DNA of 64,000 nucleotides from Dichomitus squalens LYAD-421 SS1. Lineage: Eukaryota; Basidiomycota; Agaricomycetes; Polyporales; Polyporaceae. How positions within the stretch are numbered: the stretch's first letter is position 1; each line of letters starts with the position of its first letter. Under the pieces are notes generated by a model. It searched no databases, had not been told where the DNA came from, and worked only from the letters and a program-made list of their open reading frames with translations. The stretch lies in contig NW_006766893.1 of assembly GCF_000275845.1 (NCBI RefSeq), positions 214,332 through 278,331 on the forward strand. The letters run 5' to 3'. Both the position numbers and the translations under genes were made by a program. Of the stretch, positions 36,404-49,042 are shown piece by piece.

Positions 36404-39001
36404 CTACCCGTACAAATCATCGGCGGGCTCGGCCGGATTTTCGGAAGGGGGCGATGTACTTCCTGCGACTTCCACGAAGTGTGTGTTGGTGTCGACAAGC
36501 TCGTAAGAGGATGAACGGGACCGTGGATCATCAGCCGGTTGTGGGGAAGCGTTATGGCCAGACTTCGTGTGCTGCGCGCGACGTGCCTTGAGCTCCGCCA
36601 TGCGGGCTTTGAGTACCTGTGCGCGAACGTTGTCATCGTAGTCGTTTCCTTCTTCTTCCATATCAGCGTCCGGATCCTGCTGGTCTGGAGCGCCCGCTTC
36701 GCTTCCGAAAACCTTGCTATATTGTCCAGGTTAGTATGTATATGGACGCTAGCATCCAGAACTCACTCGTTGTAGAATGTGAATATATTCCATTCTAAAG
36801 GATCCTCCGATGGCTCCAGGTAGTCGTCCTCGATGTCTTGTTCCCACGCCTCGTACCCGACCGTCAGAAACCGGTGGAGGGCAGTGTGCAAGCAGTGTCC
36901 GGATCGCTGCCCGTCATCGCCATTCCACCGATCGTCTGTGCTGAGAAGGTATCGGAGCTATGGGAAGTGGAACGTTGAGTTGTGAACCATGCAAAAATGG
37001 GAGACGTACGAGAGTGACGACATATACTAAATAATCGGGAGTAACCTTGGTGATGCTGTATATATCAACAAGGGGTGCACGGCCGAAGCCGCGCATACCC
37101 CCTGTGCGCCCCACTGCAGACGGGCCCTGGAACAAGTGTCGAAAGCACTGTGATATTGTCGCTTAGTAAGAGGATGCGGGGCTTGAGGAAAACGTACGGA
37201 AAGAACGAAGTCGCTCTTGAAAATGTGGCGGTCAGGATGTCTGTTGTCGTACTTGAGGTTGGTTGGGAAAAGGAAGCTCGGGTAAGAATTATTGTCGTCG
37301 CTATGCTGAGGGCGATCCCCTTGGTGGCGCTTCTTGCGGCGCATCGCGCTGCTTGCTGCTTGAATCTTCTTGTGTTGGGTGACCTTGAGCTTGCAGTATC
37401 TGCAGGGCGGTGTCGAGGATTAGAATGTATCAGAGGAGGAGGACATACTTTGGGGGATCGAGGTTGAACTTCGCCAGTTCGTCAATAGGGACGACCAGGC
37501 GGCCCGTGGCAGTTGAGCAGTACCCGCCGTTTCGAGTCTTGAGGTCGCTCATCGAGCCCGGGGCAGGTGGGGGGATGACATAGTCGTTCGATATGATGAC
37601 GTAGGGAAAGTACGAATGGAAACTTGTCTTCAGTGTTGAAATGTCGGTGGTGCGACCAGCGGCGGCGTGAACTTGCATCTGGGGAAAATGAGATGGTCTC
37701 GAGGTGCAGGACATGGGTACGTACATATTTAGCAAAAAGGAAAACATCGTCGGGGCTGAGCAGTATATGCTCGCAGAGGGCCGTGAACAGTGGGATCTCA
37801 TCGCAGAGATGGAAAAACTTGTTCGTATAGAATCTAGCCGTAGCAGGGCTCCTAGGGCAAATCGTCAGAGGGCAATCAAAGTGAAGAGAAAGGCACATAC
37901 ATGTGCGGGATGGACTTGTAGCATGCCTCATAATCGTCGGCATCGTGGGGGGCTGCGCGCATCACGGTCATGCCACACACAATGGTTTTATGAATATCAG
38001 TATACAAGCCACACAACCGGTGGCAATGGCGGCCCCACGTCTTGAAGTGCTCGGTCAGTTGTTTGGGGTCGGCGTCCGCCTCACTGAAGAACGTCAGTAA
38101 TGTCCGGTTGAATTACATGTACGACGTACCGGACGTGGAATTTATTTTTCTTCTTGCTTTTGCGTATCGCCTTCAAAAATCGTCGCGCGTCGGCGGGCGA
38201 TAGGTCTTCTTCACTATCACCTTTTACGTGGTTGATGTCCTCTTCCTCACACCTACCTTCGGCGTTATCCTCTCCCTCGTCCTCATCCTCGACCTCTCCC
38301 TCGTCCTCGTTCTGGTCCTCCTCCGGCTCCTCCTCGTCCTCCTCAGCCTGCGAGACAAGGGGACGTCGTGACCCCTTCTTGCGGGGGACATTTTCTTCGG
38401 AAAGGGCTTCGTCGCTGTTGTCCATCCGTGCTTCATTGGCTGCCTTCATCCTCCTGATGGCGTCGGTGAAGGAGTCTTGTATACGTTGGGGGGAGTCATT
38501 CGATGTCGAGGGAGGTGGCAAGGAGGCTGGAGGCTGGGTGGATGACGATGTATCCGAGGATGTGGGAGGACGCAAAGAAGAGGTGTGGTGAGACGACGAG
38601 GGGTGTGTTGTGGAATGGCGCGGCCATTGAGACGACCGGCTGCTAGATCCGTCTGGATCGGGCTCCTGTCGATCAGGGTTGCACCGGTTCGGGCCTTGAG
38701 ACTGGGTCCCGGCGGGATCGGAGCCGTTTGGCGCGGACTTGGTTTTCTTTCTCGTAGGTCCATCGTCTTGAGGGGGACGTGGCCGTTTTTGTGTTGGGAG
38801 TGTGTCGGGTAGGGGTATAATCGGACTGTATCAGTGAGATGTTAGTGACCAGGTGCATATATGCGGTCCAAACAGTGCATACAGTGCCTGATTGCCTCGT
38901 GTACCCTTACTCTTGGCACCGGTGACCACGGGCGGCTGAGACACCTGGCGGCGGTCACGAATCTTCAGTTTCTTACCGTTGTTCGCTTTGTCTTTAGGCA
39001 T
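36404..39001 (-). CDS. Transposon-linked acidic protein, possibly DUF6698-like
   Basis: Begins MPKDKANNGKKLKIRDRR at 39001, divergent from the transposase. A later exon (38575-38081) carries a Ser/Pro region and a long Glu/Asp-rich stretch, then SPADARRFLKAIRKSKKKN. Further exons on the same strand include HFKTWGRHCHRLCGLYTDIH, a FFHLCDEIPLFTALCEHILL segment, TTDISTLKTSFHSYFPYVI, PGSMSDLKTRNGGYCS and, near the end, AELKARRAQHTKSGHN with stop at 36406-36404. The blocks resemble the basidiomycete DUF6698 proteins that often accompany large DNA transposons, but this is recalled similarity and not certain. Exon joints at 36.7-37.4 kb are approximate. The head-to-head position suggests a second element-encoded protein, for example a DNA-binding accessory factor. 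Confidence 0.55.
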
Positions 39002-39280
39002 GGCAACGTGTGAGAAAAGGAAGAGATGGTGTGGTTGTGGGACAAAGTGGGAAGTTCACGTCTTTGACGTGAGGACGACCTTTATACGGTAGGGCGTGAA
39101 GAGCTATGACGTGTTTAGGCGTCTACGCGTTGTCCAGTGGAACGCGTCGATCACGTGACCGCGCTGGCAGGTGGTGAGTGCAATCTTAGCCGAGAAAAGA
39201 TCCCTGTCAAACCCTCCATCATTGCGACTGACTACATGCGCGTCCTGTGGGCTCTGCTCATCCTCTCCATTTTTTTCTTG
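39002..39280. promoter_or_regulatory. Bidirectional promoter region of the Plavaka element
   Basis: This 279-bp interval separates the start codons of two divergent element genes, so it must hold both promoters. On the minus strand, 39083-39076 contains a weak TATA-like stretch near the accessory gene start. No other motif is claimed. Confidence 0.4.
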
Positions 39281-42130
39281 ATGCCTCAAGAGCGTTGCTA
39301 TGGGTGTCAGGACACGTTCAAGGACCTGGGCTCTCACCTCCGAGTGTGCACCAAGGCACACAGCTTCTACGACGGCGGCCTCCGGCGACGAGTTGACAAC
39401 AAGGGAAAGATAAAGCAATTTCGGGAGGCCCTCGCCCAGCGGAAAGTGGCTGAGGAGCGCGCGAAGACCGCCGAGAGGCATGCGCGACTCACGGCTCGAA
39501 AGGCTCAATTAGAGGTACGTCGGTCGCTCATGGTGACGAGCACTACCCGAGTTACGTTCCTATCGAGGTACGAGAGACCACCCATTCTGTGTGTCGATAC
39601 AACACACCTGTGTTGTTTCAGGGGACCAATGTCGACGCTCTCCCAGTTGCCCCTGTAGCTATTGAGGGCCACAGTCTCTTCTACTCCAGATTTTGTCTCG
39701 GGGTCGCATGTGCGCACTGCTGACCGCATATATCCAGGCCGAACGCGAGGCGAGTATTCCGGTATTTGTCGACCCGGCCCCAGAGGGACATCACCAACGT
39801 CGTATCCCTGCCAAGCTCGCCGAGATGCTCCCTACCTCACTCCGAGGTCTCCCCAACTTCCGTCTCAAACCCGGCGTCACAGCACCCATGGCCCGCCGAT
39901 CAGGTCTCGTCCCGCATGCCGCTCCTCCTGCTTCCCTATCTGTTGCCTCCTCTCGACCGCGCGCGACGGTCGAGGATGCCCCTGAAGATGGCATGGAAGG
40001 CGTTGAGCCTCCCACGCGCCCTCCGTCCCCACCACCCGCCTTGCCTCCCCCAATCGACACACCTCCGAACCGCTTTGGGGTCTTCAGGCAGTACAGAGCC
40101 ACCCCTCGCAGTGACCCGGAGAGCGGGCTTTCACTCGAAGCTTTCGCAGACGCAGGCACACACCTTCGTGCCCCTCCGGCCCCCGGTGAACGCGACGCGT
40201 TGCGACCATTCGGTCCTACAGTGCGCTCGTGGCTTTCTGGCGCAAGGGACGTGGCTGCAAACTCTTTTGCGCCATTCTTGAACTGGTCGACGTTCAAACT
40301 TATGGAGTGGCAGTATTCAGGCTCAATAACAAAATCCGGGGCAGAACTACAGCGCCTGGTCGACGACGTCATTCTCGACGACAGGTTCAACAAGGAGGAT
40401 CTCTTGGGGTTTAATGTTGATCGTGAGCAGCGGCGACTTGACGATTTCCAGGCGACCAGTGGTGCCTTTTCAGCCAAAGATGGCTGGCGCGAAGAGTCTG
40501 TATTGCTTCACCTGCCGAAGCCCGGCCTTCAACAGGAGGATGAAGAACATACCCCTGCCTTCCTTGTGGACAAAATCTGGGTCCGAAGCTTTCTCGAGGT
40601 CGTCAAGGCGGGGTTCCGCGACATCTCGGCTCGCCAGTACCATTGGTTCCCGCACAGACTCTTTCGCACTCGTGCTACTCCCGATAACCCCACCGCTAAA
40701 CCCGAACGTCTGTTCACAGACGTCTACAATTCTGATGCCATGATCCGCGAGCACGAGGAGATCCAGAAGCGCCCCCGTAACCCCGATGACCCCCCCGATG
40801 TCGAGTACGTGGTCAGCGGGATCATGGTATACTCCGACTCTACCCATCTCACCAATTTTGGAACGGCATCGTTGTGGCCCATCTACGCGTTTTTCGCGAA
40901 CCTCTCAAAACATCTTCGGTTCAAGCCTTCAATGTTTGCCGCGCATCATCTCGCATACGTGCCCTCGGTAAGTCCATGACTCCTCACAGGTCCCATGCCA
41001 TTTTCCATGCCTTCGGGTGATGCGACTGTCAGCTGAACCTCTATCTCCGTAGTTGCCTGCCAGTTTACTCAGATTTTACGAAGACACGTATGGCGCACCG
41101 GCGTCCGCTGCTGTCATCCGCCTACTCAAGTACGACCTGATGACCAAGGTCTGGCTCCTCCTCCTCAATGCAGAATTCATGCATGCCTTCGAACACGGTG
41201 TCATCGTTGTCTGTGGGGATGGCGTCACGCGGCGAATATTCCCGCGTATATTCATGTACCTTGCTGATTATCCCGAGAAGTAGGTACCATATCAGTTATC
41301 CGATGCATTGCGGCAACAACACCAGCTCACACCTGATATCTTCAGGTGCCTACTCGCCTGTCTCAAAACCCTCGCCCGATGTGCCTGCCCCGATTGTTCA
41401 ATGGACAAGTGCTCGTTCTGGAAGATGGGGATGAAGAAGGACAAGGCAGACCGGGTCAAACACGCCCGTGAAGATACCGGAGTCCTCCAGGACTTGATCG
41501 CCCGGGTCCGCCGATGGATTTACGAAGACGGGACTACCCCCGATAGCGACCACATCAAGAAAACGAAACTCGGTTTTTTTTCCATGGCACCTGTGCGAGT
41601 ACGTTCTACGTACTACCTCTGATTACTGCGTGTCACTCATGACGTAGCAGTCAGCTTTTTCGCAGCGTTTCGCAGCGTTTGGACGCAACGTCTACCAGTT
41701 ATTTGTGCCCGACCTGATGCACGAATTCGAGCTTGGCGTGTGGAAGGGAACATTCACGCATCTCGTCCGGATACTCATTGCCGCAGGTCATGATGGTGTT
41801 CAAAAATTGGACGAACGGTGAGCGTGCAGTAACCCTTTCGGTGATATGTACTGATGACACTATGTAGTTATTCAATGATTTCGACGTTTGGGCGCGCAAC
41901 CATCCGGCGATTCAGCGACAATGTGTCCGGCATGAAGAAGATGGCTGCCCGCGATTTCGAACAGAATCTCAAGGTCAGTCAGGGCGCACCCTCTACCTCT
42001 TCGTCCTTGTCTTTGTCTAATGTAACCAACAGTGCGCCATCCCATGTTTCGAGAACCTCTTGCCAGAGCCATACAACTCCATCAGGAAAACGTCACGGAC
42101 TTGGACCCATACTTGGGCCCAAGTTCATGT

Positions 42131-42270
42131 ACTTGGACTCAAGTCCGTGTACTTGGCCTCAAGTCCGTGTACTTGGCCCCAAGTCCGTGTACTTGGCCCC
42201 AAGTCCGTGTACTTGGCCCCAAGTCCATGTACTTGGCCCCAAGTCCGTGTACTTGGTCCCAAGTACACGG
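42131..42270. repeat. 20-bp tandem array (ACTTGG motif)
   Basis: Seven consecutive 20-bp units of the form ACTTGGCCCCAAGTCCGTGT, each containing a short dyad (ACTTGG...CCAAGT). Variation between units is limited to a few positions. The mirror end (42905-43080) holds further, irregularly spaced ACTTGG/CCAAGT copies. Such subterminal arrays often serve as transposase-binding sites. Confidence 0.85.
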
Positions 42271-42710
42271 ACTTGACCCAAGTCTATATACTTGGGGTAC
42301 TTGGGGTACTTGTGCCACAACTTGAACTTTACATGTTGACTTCAGTATACTCAGGCCTCAATTTGAGCAATTGGTGTTCTATCAGTCACACATCTTGTAT
42401 ACTTTTTATGTAATAATATCTATCATAGACATCCATACACTAGTTGTAAACCAGTCTGTTTTAAGGCTGTAGAAGCAGCTTTATAGTCTATTAGAAGAAG
42501 GGCAATAACATGTGATAGAAGACTTTAAGTTGTTACAATGTGCTTGTTTCAGTAGTGATACAGAGGTACAATATCCAGATAATGCTCAAGAATAGTGGTA
42601 TCAGTGGTGGATGTCCAAGTTCTGCTATGGTACAGGAGAGGATGGTGAAGAATTTCTCGGAGTCCAGCAAAGAGCGCTATATATGGCTGCTATTCTGTGC
42701 TACAGTGTGA

Positions 42711-42797
42711 GCTTCTGTAGTGTAGTGGTTGAACATGCTGTGTTGGACACTGAGATTGCAGATTGCTGGTTCAATTCCCTCTGGTGGCATTTTTTTT
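42711..42797 (+). ncRNA. tRNA-like Pol III transcription unit (SINE-like head)
   Basis: The stretch has an A-box-like TAGTGTAGTGGTT (42718-42730), a B box GGTTCAATTCC (42768-42778) at a tRNA-like spacing, and a run of eight T at 42790-42797 that would terminate Pol III. A normal acceptor stem does not form, so it is not a working tRNA gene; a tRNA-derived element or internal Pol III promoter fits better. It sits inside the 1012-bp element. Confidence 0.4.
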
Positions 42798-45016
42798 GCC
42801 GCCGCTGCACCCACTAACAAATATTGTACACTTGACCTTGATCAAGAGCAGCTGTCCTTTGGTTTACTTCCATGCATATCATCTTTATTATTCAATACAT
42901 CTCACAGTGAACTTGGGCATGAACTTGAACAGGGACTTGGAGGACTTGGCCAAGTACCTGGTACTTGGCCAAGTCGACCCACCCGACTTGGCCAAGTCCA
43001 TTGGACTTGGGGTACTTGAGGTACTTGGGATACTTGAGGTACTTGGCCAAGTACCCCAAGTACCTGTACAAGTCCGTGACATTTTCCTGATGTCACGCAT
43101 TCTCGACATGCTATTCGAGCTCACGCGATGGCATGCCTTAGCCAAGCTCCAACTCCACTCTGAGTCGACCATCGCTGCATTGGACGCATCGACCAGCACC
43201 CTTGGGCAGGCCATGCGTGCCTTCCTTCGGCATGTTTGCCGTCAATACTCAACACAGGAGCTCCCCAAGGAAACGCAGTCCCGACAACGACGCAAAGCCG
43301 TGTCCGGACAGAATGCGCGGTCTGCTACGACTGTATCGCCCAAGCAAAAGGCGTTTACAGTCTTGAACACTCCCAAGTATCATCGTCTAGGTGACTACGC
43401 ACGCAGCATTTCTGAAACAGGTACCATGGACAATAAGTCCACACAGGCGGTATGTAACGTTACTAGACGTTGCGTGCATATTGTTGCTAACCAAAACAGG
43501 GCGAGTTCGAACATCGGCGAGTCAAACAGTTCTACAGACGCACTAACAAGAATCAGGCTTTCGGCGGACAAATTGCCCGGGAGGTTCGTCGCGCCGAAAT
43601 CATCCACAAGATCCAGCAATCACAGGGCAACGGTGCCAAGCCACGCAACAAGACACGGAAACCGAAGAGGGCCTCCGCAGCTTGTGGAAAGCGACTGCAC
43701 GTTCATTTCGAGCAAGCGGAACCCCTTCCGCCCACTCAGCCCAACCGGCACTATCACATTTCAGATGAGAAGCGGTTTCCAGTTCGACTCGATGACTTCC
43801 TGTACGATAACGAGGGCGATCCAGCATGCGAAGTATGTTGTGCCCAGTCCGCATTCACGGTCTCCCCACTCCATCACCTGTGGCCTGCGCGACAACAATC
43901 ACCCATGCTGTTACCCACTCACTGTAGTGTTACTGACCGCGACTCACAGAATTTTGTATGGGAACTCAAGGCGCATTTACACCGCCGGTTGCCAGGTGGC
44001 GAAACACTACCCCCGGACTATATGCCCACGGTCGACGACATCTTCTCCGTACGGATCGAAAACGACAAACTCTATCAGCACAAGGTCTTCCGGTTAAACT
44101 ACACGACGTATGACATGCGACGAGACCAAGACTCCATCAACCCCCGGACTCATCCCGATATCATGATGCTTGCTCCCGAAGGGGCCCCCCACCCATATTT
44201 GTATGCCCGTGTCATCGGAATCTTCCATGTTGAGGCATACCGCGCTGGCGAGAGTTTGGATGGTGCTGACGACACTGATATGGAGCTTATTCATGTTCTA
44301 TGGGTTAGGTGGTTCGACCTCGATCCCCGCGCTCCTGGCGGGTTCAAGGCACGTCGTCTCCCGCGCCTCAAGTGGGCGGCACTCGACGACGGCGCATTCG
44401 GATTCGTGTCTCCGGACCAGGTTCTACGTGCCGCACACCTGATGCCGGCTTTTGCGCATGGGCAGTCGGATGCCGCGCTGCCGGGTTATAGCGTTGCACG
44501 CCACGAAGATGACGAAGACACAGATTGGAAGTTTCATTACGTCGGAATGTAAGGTTTACACATAGCATCCTGGTCACTTCATACTTACGTACATTGCACA
44601 GTTTTGTGGATCGCGACATGTTTATGAGATACTATGGCGACGCGGTTGGGCACCAGCGGGGCGACTCCGGCAAGCCTGGCCCGGCACCTGTGCCAGCACC
44701 AGAGCCGATCACCCCACTCGTAGGGGATGGCTATGACGACGAGGTTGACGAGGAACCCCAGGACGCCACTACTGATTCCGGAAAACCTTTGGGAAACGAC
44801 CAGGAATGGCCACTAGGACCGGATGGGGAAGAGGGTGAAGCGGAGAAGCCTCTGGACGATGGTGAGAACGAGGATGAGGAGGACGGACCTGACGATGATG
44901 ACCGAGTTGAGAGCGACGACAGCGGAGATGATGCCGCTCTTGGGCCAGAAGATGGGGAGGCAGGTATGGATGAGGATGAAGATGAGTTAGCTCGTCTAGG
45001 CTTTGCGGCCATGTAA

Positions 45017-46480
45017 TTACCACCGCATAGCTTCAAACACGCCTCAGTCTGCGCCAGCACCGAGAAGGCGATGAACGACAGCCTGCACCGTGAGCTAACC
45101 AGTGAATATCCTTGTTGCTATATACGAGCATTATACACCCTTGCACGAGCAAACGAGGTCATGCAAACCCAAGCAATTATCGTGCCATCGTACAATCTCC
45201 TCGCCAATCGTGCCCGATATTTTGGGTATTCCGAGGACAGGCCCCTCCTGCGCTCGAATCGGGCGCTCATGCTGTCTCGCGCCTGAACAGGCGCTTCAGG
45301 CCATATCCGCAATGCTCAAGGCGATTTTTGCGCTTTTGCTGATGGACGCGTGACGCCCGAGAAATTCGGACTTCCTCCTTCAAGTTTGTCGCCGAAGTCA
45401 TTGTAGAAGCGTCAGTCGGTTGTATGTCCCGAGGGCCTCTAGCGTAACGCCAAACGGCGTTGTCATGTAGTCTCCAGATCCGAGCTGGGCGGAGGCCAGC
45501 TCTATAGTCGCCGAACGGTATCTTCCACGGCAAGTCAACGACTCGCCGATGAGAACATTGTGAATTTGGAGGTTCGAGTCAGAAATATGAAGCGACGCCT
45601 ACTCTGAGAAGACAGACGCTGCATCCGATTGCCCTGAGATCGAAGCTTTGGGACTATGATGAGCCGCGATGCCGCCTTTGTTACTCTACCCATCTCCATA
45701 TTTATTATTGAGTTATTCTCTCGTCCGTCATCGGTTGGCGATCAGTCTGATGGCAGGTGACGTGGATGGGTGATGGTGACCGCGTTTGACCGAGAATATC
45801 CCTTATTCTTTACGGGACTCATGTAGGTATCTTCAATGTGATCGCGGATGAGATGAGCCGAAGCGTCATAATCGTCGGACAGCGATGGCGTCAAATGTAC
45901 AATTCGGGCGTGCTACTGCGGCGCATGACTCCTTGGAGGACCGGCATTAGCCCCGCAATAGGTGGTCAACAGACTGACTCGACATCGAAGGACGCTGAGG
46001 GAGCCTGGCATCATGAAGTCTGCGAGGCGCTGAGAGCGCTGAGACAGCGCGCTCGGCAGTGCTCTGCTCGGCAGCAGCTCAGCGTCGCCAGCGGTAGATT
46101 CTTCTTTGCATCCGATCGTCGGTGTACGAGTGGACGGGGGAATGCTGTGAAGTATTATGCGTAGATGCAGTTGTGACCGTAGGCCCCACGCTGCCCGCTT
46201 CTATCCGTTCATGCTAGAACAATCAGCCTTCCGTTGTAGTCGCCACATAGGAGCCATTCTACAAGATACTTGCATGCAGCTGGATGGTCGCGCAGTTCTA
46301 CGCGATTGTTGTCTCGGTGAGCGAGAGCCCTAGTACAGTGTGGCGCGCCCCGACCGGTCCATTCCACTCGGCGCTACTCGGTCGTGCACCTAGTGTGCTT
46401 GAGAGCAGAGATCTCGTGTACTGTGTTCGACATATGCGCTCACCGCTCCTGAACCCTGGCGAGGTTTATATAAATGCGTG
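45017..46480. other. Intergenic, right flank of the transposon block
   Basis: No coherent gene. I looked for an inverse copy of sequences at 35.8-36.1 kb that would mark the Plavaka ends and found none by eye. Confidence 0.35.
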
Positions 46481-49042
46481 CTACGGAGTCTTCCTCTTCT
46501 CTCCGTGCTGAATGGGGAACTCTGGCCCATAGTCAAGGAAGAGCTCTGTCCCGCGTGCAATGCTCTTCTCTATCAACGACGACTCAGCATCTCAGCCTCA
46601 CGGCAGTGACCAATGCTCGCATCCACTCACTCGCGAATATGCCGATCCTCTGCTCTCCGTGTACGAACAAGACTAGCGAGTGGTATGATCAACTTTGGCA
46701 ATGATTGAGAGGGCACCGAGAACCTACTCATCACTTCTAAGTTCGCCTTCCTATAAGGAGCGTGGTTGATGTACCTCGCAGGATTGCCCGCGTACGTGCT
46801 GTCCACGGATATCTGGGTATTCAGTCCGAAGACATAGCTGCGCCCGATATGTTCCGCCAATTGACTACATAGGAGCCGTGTTCAGTACCAGAGAGCCGTC
46901 GAGGAGGGCAGTAATCGTACCTGCGACATTGGAAGGTCGGCTCGTAGATGAGCTCTCCCACATACTCTATTGTTAGGTTGAGCACTCAGGGATGATTCTC
47001 GCAAAAACGGCAGGTGACGTACCAGCAACGAGGTCTCCTTCCTTGACGTCCTCGTCTAGGAAGAGACCGAGACCATGGTCGCTTTGCCTGACCGAAACGC
47101 TCTAGGAGCGTGTTATTCGACGGTGCGATAGCAATACCGATTTAACTCGCGTACCTTGGACAGACACTGCTGGATCTGCAAGTTTCTGCAGGACTTGCGA
47201 CACGGAGAGCACACCTCAGGGTCGCACTCCCTCCGCGCTTTCCGGCACGGACAGAGGTCCGTGGAGCACGCAGGGATCACCTTGTCTTTCTTGTGCTTCT
47301 TGTAGCTCTTCACGACTAAGCTGGGACAGTGGCAGCCTTTCCATCTCCTCGCACCTATGATGTGCCCTTCAATGGAGAAAAAGGGGTGGAACGAGCGGCC
47401 ATGCTAGACGACACTTACAAGTTTTCGCACATCGACAAGCACTTGCGCAATGCGCGTTGTTCAGGCTGCACGCACATCCCGTATCTGGACTGCATGGACC
47501 GGTATGAGCGCATGGCGCGTTGCTGTGAAAAGCGTGTCAGCGCAGGCTGGGCGTGGCCCGGGAATCTGTCGTAGGATCCACTTACGGAACGAAGTTGGGA
47601 GCGGTCTCGTCCCCTGAAATATACATAAGCACTTGCGATAGCCATCCAGCTGGAGAGCCAGCTCACCGAATATCGGATTGAGCATCTGATGATCGTCGGC
47701 TCCATCGTCCTCAACCGCAGTGCGAATGAACTTGCTACACAACACTGCAACCTGGTATGGCTGTCAGTTCGCATACGGGGGAAACGGGCATGGAATCCAG
47801 TAGGACCTCGCGACAGGGCTTGCGACATAACCGAGCCAGCGCACACGGAGTCGTTGGCGGAGCTGCATAGCATATCACTTGTAGCTCGCCAAGTTCTTCG
47901 TCCGTCCAGCGGATCTCGTCCTAGCATCGCTGTCAATACGCTTCCACTGACACCATCACTACGACCGACCTCATGATTCGTGGGGCCGTTCATTTGACAC
48001 TCCGGACTACACGGCAGTGCGTTGGAGAGGAGTTTGAACTGCTCTTCCCCAGAAGAGCGAGGCTGGCGGAGGTCGATCTCAAACTGTTCAGAAGCTAGAA
48101 TTCGCAACCATCAATCCATCGCATTGTCCGTCCTGATGCACGCTCACCATGAGATAGGCAGTTCGCTTCCATGCAGTCGACGTGCGGACACCACAACGTC
48201 ATGTAGTCCTGCAGTCTTACCCGAAGATCATGCCGCGGTGGGGGCGACAGATCTGGGAGCGGTGGGTACAAGGATCTCGACGACCTGTGCCACGGCATGG
48301 GATCACTTGTGGGAGTCAGGGCGCAAACCCGCAAAGCCAATGATAAGTGTGTAGCAGTACCTCATTCTTCCGGTCCAGATGGCACCCCACACGGACGTCG
48401 TCCGCAACTCGAGAGGCAGGATCCCGGTGGCGTCGATATGCTCGATGGACACACCGCGCTGAAAGTGCACGCGCCGCGCCGTCTCGAGCACGATCTCAAG
48501 GACTGATTGACCATGCACATCAGTACAAGTAGGAAGAATCGGAGAGTCCGCGTACCGTCCGAGTCGCGGTAGGCTTCCTGCCATGCTAACCCTTTGTGGT
48601 CGTAAACGTACTCGGTGGGGTCGAACGTTGGATCGTCGGCGAACGGAATAAACGGCAGATAATTTGGATCGTCTCCATGGAGTATGTTGCGGGACGCCGG
48701 AGTGCAAGACTCGTACGGTGGATATGGTGTGAGCGTCATTGTTATTGTCGTTGTATCCGCATCTACGATCGCTGTGTGGAGCTGAATACTTTCGTTTACT
48801 GTGTAGCGAGTGAACGATGTTTCCGAGTCAGTGATAGACATATTTCTCGTGGGTATCCCGTCTTCGGCAGGGTGGTTGGGGTCCGTCAGGTCCGAATCCG
48901 ATATGGAGTGTACCGCCGGAAGGCCCATGTTGGCACGAAGTGAAGTAAGCTTCCGGGAGCAGTACGTGGGCTCCCATGCGTAGTAGTCATACCAGACCTC
49001 TCTAAAAGTTTCTTTTACTACAGACGGAGTTTTGCGTGTCAT
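46481..49042 (-). CDS. EZH2: E(z)/EZH2-like histone H3K27 methyltransferase
   Basis: Catalytic subunit type of PRC2, a nuclear enzyme that silences genes by methylating H3K27. Start taken at 49042 (MTRKTPSVVKETFREVWYDY). Segments in order: YYAWEPTYCSRKLTSLRANM; YVYDHKGLAWQEAYRD; GVWGAIWTG-like SVWGAIWTGR; ALPCSPECQM; a SANT-like WTDEELGELQVICYAAPP with LARLCRKPCREVLL; a cysteine-rich CXC region (GPCSPDTGCAC, then STDLCPCRKARRECDPEVC and CRNLQIQQC); and the SET domain: RYGLGLFLDEDVKEGDLV, EYVGELIYEP, VFGLNTQISVDSTYAGNPAR then YINHA, EQRIGIFAS, and ARGTELFLDYGPEF. Stop TAG 46483-46481. The catalytic Asn-His and final Tyr are present, so it appears active. An upstream open frame (49293-49042) may be the missing N terminus. 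Confidence 0.85.

Larger units (their letters stand above)
42081..43092. mobile_element. 1012-bp non-autonomous element with 24-bp inverted ends, inside the transposase
   Basis: The left end begins CATCAGGAAAACGTCACGGA; the inverse complement of the right end begins CATCAGGAAAATGTCACGGA, and both continue CTTG, so 23 of 24 bases match. Flanks read AACTC on the left and TCACGC on the right. Removing the element and one TC joins YNS to RILDML in frame, so insertion at TC with a 2-bp duplication, or a precise insertion, is likely. Both ends are packed with ACTTGG/CCAAGT motifs. No transposase is encoded. I do not recognise the family. Confidence 0.75.
39281..45016 (+). pseudogene. Plavaka-family (CACTA-like) transposase, split by an insertion
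   Basis: DNA transposase of a family found mainly in mushroom-forming fungi. The N terminus has a C2H2 finger (CYGCQDTFKDLGSHLRVCTKAH-type, 39300-39360). Later exons give AKDGWREESVLLHLPKPG, YSDSTHLTNFGTASLWPIYA, the AAHHLAYVPS segment, FEHGVIVVCGDGVTRRIFPR, ADYPEK, CPDCSMDKC, and LFVPDLMHEFELGVWKG. The region after LPEPYNS is interrupted at 42081-43092; then RILDMLFELTRWHALAKL resumes, followed by GEFEHRRVKQFYRRTNKN, LRVNYTTYD-like NYTTYDMRRDQDSINPRTH and VLWVRWFDLDP. The acidic tail ends with TAA at 45014-45016. Start chosen at 39281. Apart from the insertion I see no lesion, so inactivation is probably recent. Confidence 0.8.

Noticed and set aside
39791..40477. A 228-codon minus-strand frame inside the transposase
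   Set aside because: Antisense to clear Plavaka coding sequence, with no domain of its own.
35800..46200. Terminal inverted repeats of the whole Plavaka element
   Set aside because: I compared the left and right flanks by eye and found no convincing inverse match or target duplication, so no element borders are given.
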